39,973 bases of DNA from an archaeon. GTDB lineage: Archaea > Nanobdellota > Nanobdellia > SCGC-AAA011-G17 > GW2011-AR18. Under the pieces are notes generated by a model that was given only the letters and a program-made list of their open reading frames with translations, was not told the origin of the DNA and searched no databases. The stretch is taken from the NCBI GenBank assembly GCA_023245565.1, contig JAHFKB010000005.1, positions 1 through 39,973 on the forward strand, in the 5' to 3' direction. A program made the position numbers and the translations under genes. Numbering within the stretch: the stretch's first letter is position 1; every line of letters begins with the position of its first letter. This document shows positions 21,700 to 28,537 of this stretch, piece after piece.

Positions 21700-22071
21700 C
21701 TAAATAGTATTTATTCCTAATTCTTCATATCTATTTAAAATTTCACTTGATTTAACAACTTCATATTTCATTTTATCCCAATTTGGAGTTGGGCTAAAAC
21801 GATAATTTTGATATATTAAATATTTAATACCATCTGAAAGTTTAACATTTAAAATACAAGAATTATTAGATGTTATCTCTTCTACATTAATGTCTGTTTC
21901 TCTTTTTGTTTTAAATCTATAACCTATTTTATCTAAATGATGATCTGGGCCTATAACCCATTCTTGATTATTATAAGATATAAAAATTCTTCTAGAGCTA
22001 GGCATTATTATTAAATTTACTTTTATTAGTTTCTCTAATGGTTCAATAAGTGTTGGCATTTTATTTATCAC
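21700..22071 (-). CDS. Unknown protein, tandem paralogue 2
   Basis: A 123-residue protein. It shares a pattern with the adjacent upstream gene (22061-22417): a strand with aromatic residues, then an IGP turn, an acidic/charged loop, KLSDGIKYLIY (paired with LLDGTTYHFY there), and an EILN ending. The family is not recognised. It overlaps its paralogue by 11 bp, so the two are translated from one mRNA. Confidence 0.6.
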   Translation of the reverse strand: MINKMPTLIEPLEKLIKVNLIIMPSSRRIFISYNNQEWVIGPDHHLDKIGYRFKTKRETDINVEEITSNNSCILNVKLSDGIKYLIYQNYRFSPTPNWDKMKYEVVKSSEILNRYEELGINTI

Positions 22072-22417
22072 AATTTAAAATATCTTTATCTGGAATTTCT
22101 TGATATTGTATTAATTTTGTGCCTTGATATCTTGGCATTCTTCCGCCATCATCATAAAAGTGATATGTTGTTCCATCTAAAAGTTCAATTTCAATATGAA
22201 GAAATGGAAGTCCTGAAGGATTAATTTTTTTTATTGGGTTTTCTATTGGACCATTCCTATAAAACATCCAATCTAAATAACCCTTTCTTGGGCCAACAAT
22301 ATAAAAATTGTTTTTTTCGTCATGGTAAAATAAAAGTTTAGAATCTTTTTGCATATTAACAAATCGAAACTCTGAACCAAGTAATCTTTCTAATGATTTT
22401 GGTATTGACATAATCAT
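22061..22417 (-). CDS. Unknown protein, tandem paralogue 1
   Basis: A 118-residue protein and first gene of a two-gene unit with 21700-22071. The shared features are NNFYIVGPRKGYLDW (IGP turn), IEIELLDGTTYHFYDDGG, and QEIPDKDILN near the end. The two seem to be diverged copies. A beta-rich fold is suggested by alternating hydrophobics. No homologue is recalled. Confidence 0.6.
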   Translation of the reverse strand: MIMSIPKSLERLLGSEFRFVNMQKDSKLLFYHDEKNNFYIVGPRKGYLDWMFYRNGPIENPIKKINPSGLPFLHIEIELLDGTTYHFYDDGGRMPRYQGTKLIQYQEIPDKDILNCDK

Positions 22418-22475
22418 TCTACTTTATTTTTATTTATAAGTATTGTCTTAGTTTAATATAATTAACAGGAAAGAG

Positions 22476-22574
22476 ATATTTCAAATATATATTAATAAAT
22501 ATTTTCAGAATTTTTGAAATATTTACGGAAAATTCGAGATTAAGTTTATGAATAATAAATTCTAATATTATTTT
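22476..22574 (+). promoter_or_regulatory. Inverted repeat and shared 18-mer ahead of small membrane gene
   Basis: An inverted repeat ATATTTCAAA (22476-22485) / TTTGAAATAT (22513-22522) is followed by AAATTCTAATATTATTTT (22557-22574). The same 18 bases occur at 6042-6059, also just ahead of a Shine-Dalgarno site and a small ORF. AT-rich sequence makes chance matches likelier than usual. Confidence 0.35.
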
Positions 22575-22586
22575 GAGGTGATTTAA

Positions 22587-22784
22587 ATGACACTTGAAAA
22601 AATTTTAGGAAGTTTTGTTTTAATTTTTGGATTAGGTGGATGTGTAATAAGTATTAAATATCCATTAATTGATTATGCAAGAAGGGGTTTTAGTAATAGG
22701 TATTATTGTAATAATAAAACTTTAGATGATGTTGAATGTGGAAAATATAGAGTTTATCCTTTAGTTGTTGTTGATATTAAATAG
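22587..22784 (+). CDS. Small membrane protein, Shine-Dalgarno-led
   Basis: A 65-residue protein with one N-terminal hydrophobic segment (ILGSFVLIFGLGGCVIS) that could be a membrane anchor or lipoprotein-like signal. A short Cys-containing extracytoplasmic part (YYCNNKTLDDVECGKY) could form a disulfide. It is led by GAGGTGATTTAAATG, a strong SD close to the ATG. The last 8 bases overlap the convergent ThiI-like gene. Confidence 0.6.
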   Translation: MTLEKILGSFVLIFGLGGCVISIKYPLIDYARRGFSNRYYCNNKTLDDVECGKYRVYPLVVVDIK

Positions 22785-23553
22785 ACTCTATTATTTTATA
22801 TAATTTATTTATTTCTTTTTCTGTATAACCTATTAATGGTCTTAAAATTAATCTATTATCTTGTTTTATTTCTAAATTTTCAAAAGTTTCATCTGTAGCT
22901 AAGATATCATTTTCTTTTTCTTCTCTTTGTCTAATATTAAAACCTGATTCAAATTTATGTAATAATTTTAAGTCTTTTGATAATGATATTATAGAACCCC
23001 TTTTCATTAATAGAAAACCTGCGACTGTAGAATTTATTTCATCATTAACTCTTAATTGTACAAAACCATTTGTTCCTAAAGGTAAACCACCAAAACATTT
23101 TACTATGTCTGAAGCTTTGTATAAATAAGCTTTATTATTTATTTCTTCAACTCTTATATCAATTTCTGGATTTTCTAATTTTACTTTTATATTTGGTTTA
23201 TTATCAACTATGTAAGAACCTATTTCTTGATTTAATATTTGTGAATCTTTTTTTAATGTTATAGATTTTTTTGCAGTTATTCTAAAAGTCTTTTCTTCAT
23301 TTATTAAAGATAGAGCTGATTTATTTATTTCTTCTAATTTTGATTCAATAATTTTTGTATAAAATATAATTCCAAAAACTTTTCTTATGTCTTTAGGTTC
23401 TTGATCTAATTTTATTAAATATCTATTTCTAAATCTAAGTAATTCATTTGGATTTATTTTTAACATAGATCTAATATTTCTCATTAATCTTCTTTCAAAG
23501 TTTATTCTATTTTTACCTTTAAGAAAGATCTCTCCAATTGCTACTAAGTACAT
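22777..23553 (-). CDS. ThiI-like THUMP protein lacking active PP-loop
   Basis: A 258-residue protein starting MYLVAIGEIFLKGKNR, the standard ThiI opening, followed by a ferredoxin-like and THUMP tRNA-binding region. The FGGLPLGTNGFVQL segment corresponds to the ThiI strand before the ATP-pyrophosphatase loop. The loop itself, SGGxDS in active tRNA 4-thiouridine synthetases, reads VNDEINST, so adenylation is probably lost. The catalytic domain is also shortened, although the LRPLIGYTEKEI segment survives. Probably a tRNA-binding relic or a repurposed protein. Confidence 0.8.
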   Translation of the reverse strand: MYLVAIGEIFLKGKNRINFERRLMRNIRSMLKINPNELLRFRNRYLIKLDQEPKDIRKVFGIIFYTKIIESKLEEINKSALSLINEEKTFRITAKKSITLKKDSQILNQEIGSYIVDNKPNIKVKLENPEIDIRVEEINNKAYLYKASDIVKCFGGLPLGTNGFVQLRVNDEINSTVAGFLLMKRGSIISLSKDLKLLHKFESGFNIRQREEKENDILATDETFENLEIKQDNRLILRPLIGYTEKEINKLYKIIESI

Positions 23554-23636
23554 AAAGTGTTTATTAAAAGAAATATTAATAAAACTAACTAATAAGGAAT
23601 ATAAATTTATTTAAACTAATTATTAGGTTATTAATT

Positions 23637-23918
23637 ATGCTACCGATCCATGATAATTTATCTAGGCAATCTATACTTGAACTTTTAATTAATAGAAAAT
23701 TAAATTATTTAGATGATGTTTTATTAACTCATTTATTGAATGTTGTGACTAATGGACTTACTTGTAGTTATTATGGTAGATTTTATGATGAACTTTCTAC
23801 TTTTCCAAATAGATGTTTAGCATCTGAATTAAGAAATGGAAAGGTTGTTTGTCCTTTTTATAATGAGAATGCTTTGGATAAATGTAATTATAATAATAAA
23901 AATTTAGATAGAAAATAA
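23637..23918 (+). CDS. Unknown Cys-containing small protein
   Basis: A 93-residue protein with four or so cysteines spread over the second half (TCSYYGRF, NRCLASEL, VVCPFYN, DKCNYNN). These might bind a metal or form disulfides. The N-terminal half is helical (LSRQSILELLINRKLNYLDDVLL). It lies just upstream of deoxyhypusine synthase on the same strand (42 bp gap). No family is recognised. Confidence 0.5.
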   Translation: MLPIHDNLSRQSILELLINRKLNYLDDVLLTHLLNVVTNGLTCSYYGRFYDELSTFPNRCLASELRNGKVVCPFYNENALDKCNYNNKNLDRK

Positions 23919-23960
23919 TCTAACGATAGATATTTAAGCTTATTTCTGAGTTTAAACTTT

Positions 23961-24947
23961 ATGAAAGAATTAGAGAAACTTAATATTGCTAAGAAGAATA
24001 TATTAAGATTACCTAAGAAAAAAATAGATGAAACTATTAAAATTAAAGGATATGATTTTAATCAAAAACTAGATTATAGTAAATTAATTGATAGTTTTTC
24101 TAGTACAGGATATCAAGCTACACATTTAATTGAAGCAATTAAGATTATTAAAAAAATGAGAGAAGATAAGTGTACGATATTTTTAGGTTATACTTCTAAT
24201 ATGGTTAGTTCTGGTTTAAGAGATGTTTTTAGGTATTTAGCTGAACATAAATTAGTAGACTTAATAGTTACAACTGCTGGTGGTGTTGAAGAAGATCTAA
24301 TTAAATGTATTAAACCCTTTTTATTAGGTAATTTTACAGATTCTGGAAAAGAACTTAGAGAAGCAGGTGTGAATAGAATTGGTAATGTTCTAGTTCCTAA
24401 TGATAGATATGTTGAATTTGAAAAATTCTTTGTTCCTTTAGTTGATAAATTATCTAAAATTAAAGAAGCTTATACTCCTAGTGAATTAATTAATATTTTA
24501 GGTAAAGAAATTAATAATAAAGAAAGTATTTATTATTGGTGTCATAAAAATTCTATTCCTGTATTTTGTCCTGCTTTTACTGATGGTTCAATGGGAGATA
24601 TGGTTTATTTTTACAAATATCAAAATGATAAATTTAAGATTGATGTTGCTGATGATATTAAAAAAATAAATGATATTGCTATTACTGCTAAGAAAACTGG
24701 TTTGATTATTCTTGGTAGTGGTGTTGTTAAACATCATATTTGTAATGCAAATATGTTTAGAAATGGTGCTGACTATGCTGTTTATATAAATAATGCACAA
24801 GAATTTGATGGTAGTGATGCTGGTGCTAGGCCTGATGAAGCTGTTTCTTGGGGAAAAATATTACCAGAAGCTAAAACTGTGAAAGTTTTTGGTGATGCTA
24901 CTATTTTATTTCCATTAATTGTTGCTAAAGCTTTTGTTGAAAAATGA
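23961..24947 (+). CDS. dys: Deoxyhypusine synthase
   Basis: A 328-residue NAD-dependent enzyme that moves the butylamine group of spermidine onto the target lysine of aIF5A (substrate encoded at 10933-11325). The family strands are present: SGLRDVFRYLAEHKLVDLIVTTAGGVEEDLIK near the middle, PAFTDGSMGDM, GLIILGSGVVKHH, and GSDAGARPDEAVSWGKI with the catalytic lysine after Trp-Gly. Full length. It converges on the TrmB gene with a 2 bp gap. Confidence 0.96.
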   Translation: MKELEKLNIAKKNILRLPKKKIDETIKIKGYDFNQKLDYSKLIDSFSSTGYQATHLIEAIKIIKKMREDKCTIFLGYTSNMVSSGLRDVFRYLAEHKLVDLIVTTAGGVEEDLIKCIKPFLLGNFTDSGKELREAGVNRIGNVLVPNDRYVEFEKFFVPLVDKLSKIKEAYTPSELINILGKEINNKESIYYWCHKNSIPVFCPAFTDGSMGDMVYFYKYQNDKFKIDVADDIKKINDIAITAKKTGLIILGSGVVKHHICNANMFRNGADYAVYINNAQEFDGSDAGARPDEAVSWGKILPEAKTVKVFGDATILFPLIVAKAFVEK

Positions 24948-24949
24948 AT

Positions 24950-25693
24950 TTATTCTTTACTAGATAACCACAACCTGTTAAATATTTGTCTGTAAGAATT
25001 TGCAACATGTTCATTATTAATTATTGTTGTGGTTGGTTTTTCTGTCCAGACTACAAAAGCAACTTTATTCCCATAAATGACAGTTTCAGTTAATGGTTCA
25101 AAATCTTCATCTAAAAATTTAAGTTCAATAAATTTCTCAGGTACAATATTTTTCCAACGTCTTAATGATTTATGAAATATCATTTTTGCTTTTATCTTAT
25201 ATTCTTTTTGTTTTACATGTAAATTTTGCCAATAAAAATCTTCAATAATTACTTCTGATTCTTTTGGAGAACCAAATACTAAATAATCTAATTTTTCATT
25301 TATTATTTCTGAATAAATTTGTTTTACTCCAGAAATACCCCTAAATACCATTGCTGTTTCTTTAATATGAATATGTTTCTTAACTAATTGAACTTCTCTT
25401 GCTAATTGTTTTGCAATATTTTCTTGTTGTTGTAATTCTTCTTTCTTTTTTTCGACATAGTCTATTAGCGCTTCTGGTTTTTGTAACTGATATATACGTT
25501 TATTTCCTTCAATAATTTTAGAGATAATTCCTTTTTCACAAAGCCTTTCTAAAGCATCATAAGTATTTCCTTTGTAAAATCCAGTTTCTTCTATTAGCTT
25601 TTGTACTTCAGAAGCACCAATTCTTAATAATGCAAGGTATAAGGTGGCTTCAGCTTGAGATAGTCCTAATTTTTTTAGATCTTCTACTTTCAT
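24950..25693 (-). CDS. TrmB-family transcriptional regulator
   Basis: A 247-residue regulator. The N-terminal winged helix (LSQAEATLYLALLRIGASEVQKLIEETGFYKGNTYDALERL) is typical of TrmB proteins, followed by a coiled coil (about residues 75-105, KKKEELQQQENIAKQL). A C-terminal effector-like domain (from LDYLVFGSPKESEV) follows. It is divergent from a methyltransferase, with palindromic repeats in the 57 bp between them, so it likely controls itself and that gene. Confidence 0.88.
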   Translation of the reverse strand: MKVEDLKKLGLSQAEATLYLALLRIGASEVQKLIEETGFYKGNTYDALERLCEKGIISKIIEGNKRIYQLQKPEALIDYVEKKKEELQQQENIAKQLAREVQLVKKHIHIKETAMVFRGISGVKQIYSEIINEKLDYLVFGSPKESEVIIEDFYWQNLHVKQKEYKIKAKMIFHKSLRRWKNIVPEKFIELKFLDEDFEPLTETVIYGNKVAFVVWTEKPTTTIINNEHVANSYRQIFNRLWLSSKE

Positions 25694-25750
25694 AGTAGTA
25701 CTTTCTAAATACTACTTAAATAAATATACTTCTGACTACTTCTTAGTAGT
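25694..25750. promoter_or_regulatory. Divergent promoter with two AGTAGT/ACTACT palindromes
   Basis: IR1 is AGTAGTA (25694-25700) with TACTACT (25710-25716), spacer 9. IR2 is ACTACT (25735-25740) with AGTAGT (25745-25750), spacer 4. TATA-like AT-rich DNA (25717-25730) lies between them. IR1 touches the TrmB start codon and IR2 the methyltransferase start, as expected if a dimeric regulator shuts both genes. Confidence 0.75.
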
Positions 25751-26425
25751 ATGGTATTAACAATGGGGAACTATGATGAATTTGCACTGGAATATGCAGA
25801 TAAAACTGCATCTATGGAACAAGAACTTAGAAAACATTTCTATTCTTTACTTCCAGATCTAAAGGGTAAAACTTTACTTGATGTGGGTTGTGGTTCTGGA
25901 CATGATGCAGAATATTATGTAAATAAAGGTGCAAAAGTTTCAGGAATAGACATATCAGAAAATGAAATTGAATTAGCAAAGAAAAAAACAAATGGTAATT
26001 TTATTGTTGGAAATATGAATAATTTGCATTATGAAAATAATTCATTTGATGTGGTTACTAGTTTTTATGCATTACAAACTTCAGATGATGTTCCTAAAGC
26101 ACTTAGTGAAATGATAAGAGTTGCAAAGCCTAATGCAAGAATTGTTATAGTTACAAAACACCCTACTAGGAACTTATTGGAAAGTTATGTAAATGATAAA
26201 AATTTAGATTACTATGCAAAAAGAAAAGTTACTTCTTATATTTTTAATAAAAGTATAAAACTTTCTGAACCTGGACATACAATGATGGATTACTTATCTG
26301 CTTCTGTTTTAGATAAATCTAAACTTGAAGTTTTTGAAGAACATACAGATTTTCCTGCAAGTGAACAAGTTGTTCCTGGATTAATTTATCCAACTTTAAT
26401 GATTTTAAAATATAGAAAACAATAG
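25751..26425 (+). CDS. SAM-dependent methyltransferase (class I)
   Basis: A 224-residue methyltransferase-11-type enzyme. Motif I is LLDVGCGSGHDAEYY, motif II VSGIDISENEIELA, then FIVGNMNNLHYENNSFDVVTSFYALQ and a post-motif LSEMIRVAKPNARIVIV. The substrate is unknown (small molecule or lipid are usual). The start could also be the ATG at residue 5 (25763). A 37-residue SD-led ORF follows within 11 bp. The gene is opposed to a TrmB regulator with shared operators. Confidence 0.9.
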   Translation: MVLTMGNYDEFALEYADKTASMEQELRKHFYSLLPDLKGKTLLDVGCGSGHDAEYYVNKGAKVSGIDISENEIELAKKKTNGNFIVGNMNNLHYENNSFDVVTSFYALQTSDDVPKALSEMIRVAKPNARIVIVTKHPTRNLLESYVNDKNLDYYAKRKVTSYIFNKSIKLSEPGHTMMDYLSASVLDKSKLEVFEEHTDFPASEQVVPGLIYPTLMILKYRKQ

Positions 26426-26435
26426 GAGGAATAAA

Positions 26436-26549
26436 ATGCCACCGTCAGGATTTAGTCAAAAAGCAATAAATGGATTATTAATGTTTATTGGAGCTTTTTA
26501 TGAAGATCTTCTTAAAGAAATTAAAGAAGAAAAACATAAAGAATCTTAA
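26436..26549 (+). CDS. Small 37-residue ORF after methyltransferase
   Basis: This encodes MPPSGFSQKAINGLLMFIG, then a charged tail (ends KEEKHKES). A strong Shine-Dalgarno AGGAGGA lies 5 bases before the ATG. It is 10 bp after the methyltransferase stop, so it is probably the second gene of the TrmB-controlled unit. The partly hydrophobic first half and Lys/Glu-rich second half suggest a membrane-edge or helical peptide. Function unknown. Confidence 0.55.
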   Translation: MPPSGFSQKAINGLLMFIGAFYEDLLKEIKEEKHKES

Positions 26550-26606
26550 GCTATTGCAAAAGAATTGAAAAATATAAATGATTACTTAAAAAATTTTAAG
26601 TTGTGA

Positions 26607-27359
26607 TTATTTAAATGCAACTTCAATATTTGATTTAATCATAGATTTAGGTCTTGCACCTGTTACTCTAGCAATTTCTTTTCCATCTTTAAACATAATA
26701 AAAGTTGGAATTCCTAAAACACTTAATCTTTGAGCTATGTTTTGATTGTCGTCAACATTTAATTTTGCAAATTTAACTTCTTTCATTTCTTTACTTAATT
26801 CTTCAAATATTGGAGACATAGCTTTACAAGGGCCGCAATTATGAGCTAAAAATCCATTTGCTATAAAATTATGATTATTTTCCATAGATATTTTCTGAAC
26901 TGATTTTAGATAAATTTCTTTAGTTTCCTTAATATTCTCCCAAGCAAGGCCTTTTGGAAGATCTTTTTCTATTTTTTCCCATTTATCTTTATCAAATTCC
27001 AGCATAACTGCGACTTTTTCATTTTTTTTTAATTCTTCAGCCTTTTTCCAACCTTTTGGCGTGAGAAATTCATGTTCATCTGTGACTTTTATTTTCCTTT
27101 CGCTCTCTGTAATAATTTCTTTACAATGTCCTAAAATATTTGATGTAAAAGATTTTTTAACTTTATCAGGAGTAATTTCTTTTCCATTATATGTTAATAA
27201 TATATCTGTATTATTTATTTCTTTAGCTAATTTAGGAATATTATCTGAAGTTAAAATTTGTGTTGATTCTTCAATACACCACTCTGCCCAAAGATCTATA
27301 ACTAAAAGTTTATTTTCTTTTATTTCTTTATTAAAATTATCTGAATTTAGTTCTAACAT
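26607..27359 (-). CDS. trxA: Thioredoxin split by an in-frame mini-intein
   Basis: The host is a ~103-residue thioredoxin: residues 1-27 (ending LLVIDLWAEW) and 175-250 (CGPCKAMSPIFEELSK...LGIPTFIMFKDGKEIARVTGA). Trp27 and Cys175 become adjacent only after protein splicing, giving WCGPC. Residues 28-174 are an intein. Thioredoxin reduces ribonucleotide reductase and other disulfides, and nrdJ is two genes upstream. The cis-Pro loop (GIPTF) is present. The protein would be inactive until spliced, since neither catalytic Cys is next to Trp in the precursor. Confidence 0.95.
   Translation of the reverse strand: MLELNSDNFNKEIKENKLLVIDLWAEWCIEESTQILTSDNIPKLAKEINNTDILLTYNGKEITPDKVKKSFTSNILGHCKEIITESERKIKVTDEHEFLTPKGWKKAEELKKNEKVAVMLEFDKDKWEKIEKDLPKGLAWENIKETKEIYLKSVQKISMENNHNFIANGFLAHNCGPCKAMSPIFEELSKEMKEVKFAKLNVDDNQNIAQRLSVLGIPTFIMFKDGKEIARVTGARPKSMIKSNIEVAFK
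26838..27278 (-). mobile_element. Mini-intein in thioredoxin active site
   Basis: 147 codons from Cys28 (C1) to Asn174. Block A starts CIEESTQILT. Block B carries TxxH as VTDEHEFLTPKGW. The C-terminal blocks read YLKSVQKISMENNHNFIANGFLAHN, ending His-Asn before Cys+1. There are no LAGLIDADG or HNH motifs, so it is an endonuclease-free mini-intein. The +1 nucleophile is itself the first catalytic Cys of CGPC. Confidence 0.95.
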
Positions 27360-27415
27360 TTTCTAATTGAAAATTTATTTCTTTATTAATCTTTTGTTTA
27401 ATTTTATGGAAATAT

Positions 27416-28507
27416 TTATTTTCTGAAAATTTTTGCAGGACGTACACCTAAATTCTTATTTGTGAAAAGCGGATCACTGCCGTAGCCTAGGTCCATACAA
27501 CCACCATAAAAATCAGCCCTGAACCTAGAGAAATCTCTATTTCTTGGAGGAAAATAATAAATTTCATGATTTTTTGATTCTTTTATAGGCAAACCTTGTG
27601 AATTACAATTTTCTAAATTAATATAACAATCTTTCATTAAACAATTATTCAATTCGGATTTGATTTCTGATATATTTGAACTTTCTTCAGGTTTAAATTT
27701 AGTAATTAAAAAAAATTTATTATTTATTTCTTCAAATCTTGCATTTAACCATTCTCCCCTAGATGGTTTTCTTTTTCCTAAAATTTCATCTAAAATAGTG
27801 TCAACTTCTTCTCTAGGAATTATATCACCATTTCCATCTAATACTTTTTCACCTGATTTTAATAATAAAACAAAATCTATAAATCTTCTTATATCTAACA
27901 TAAAGCAATCTTCTTTATTTAATAATTCTTGGCATTCATTCCAAGTTTTTCCTTTATGTTTAACTTCTTTGCTAATTAATAAACCATTGTTAGAAAAACC
28001 TCCATGTATTGCTTTAGATAAAAATATATAATTACTCAAAGATTTCTTATGTATTCTATAAATTAATTTTACTCTTTCTATAGGAATTATAAATTCAATT
28101 GATAATGTTTTTTTTAAATTTTCAATTTCTTTTTCAGCATAATCCCTTATTAAATCAATACCATAATCTTCTGCATAATTTTCATTAATATCTTTAACAT
28201 CTATTGTAATATTATCTATAAAAATAGTATTATGTTCCCTCCTATAAATCTCTATAAATTTACAATCTAAATTTATTTCAATATTAACTAGGTCTTTTTT
28301 AGGAATGAAGAATGATTCAGAAACTTTTATGAATATTATTTTTTTAATTTGATATTTTGCACCCAATTCTTGAGGAATAATTAATTGAGAAGATATATGA
28401 AATTTATAGTCTCTTGGATGGAAAATATTATTTGCTTTTTTCAAATAATCAATTAATGGCTGAGTTAATGCGTTTAATTTTAAAGGTATTTCTTTTAACG
28501 TATCCAT
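27416..28507 (-). CDS. Second protein with DGR-target-like variable C-terminal module
   Basis: A 363-residue protein. The N-terminal ~250 residues have no recognised domain; they are beta/helical with many aromatic residues. The last part reads RGEWLNARFEEINNK, GLPIKES, YYFPPRN, then 34 variable residues, then AKIF and the C-terminus. Gene 6280-7275 has the same order. The ending LGVRPAK is typical of the lectin-fold modules of DGR targets in CPR/DPANN genomes (from memory, not a search). It lies between trx and nrdJ, 30 bp after the nrdJ stop. Confidence 0.65.
   Translation of the reverse strand: MDTLKEIPLKLNALTQPLIDYLKKANNIFHPRDYKFHISSQLIIPQELGAKYQIKKIIFIKVSESFFIPKKDLVNIEINLDCKFIEIYRREHNTIFIDNITIDVKDINENYAEDYGIDLIRDYAEKEIENLKKTLSIEFIIPIERVKLIYRIHKKSLSNYIFLSKAIHGGFSNNGLLISKEVKHKGKTWNECQELLNKEDCFMLDIRRFIDFVLLLKSGEKVLDGNGDIIPREEVDTILDEILGKRKPSRGEWLNARFEEINNKFFLITKFKPEESSNISEIKSELNNCLMKDCYINLENCNSQGLPIKESKNHEIYYFPPRNRDFSRFRADFYGGCMDLGYGSDPLFTNKNLGVRPAKIFRK
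27437..27538 (-). other. Candidate DGR variable region (VR) B
   Basis: The 102 bp between the PRN and AK codons has about 43% G+C (hand count), well above the window background, less extreme than VR A. Shared fixed positions with VR A include an (M/L)DL triplet, and LGxR just before AK. Between them the residues differ almost completely. Confidence 0.45.
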
Positions 28508-28537
28508 AATAATCTAAGAAATTAATAATATAAAAAA

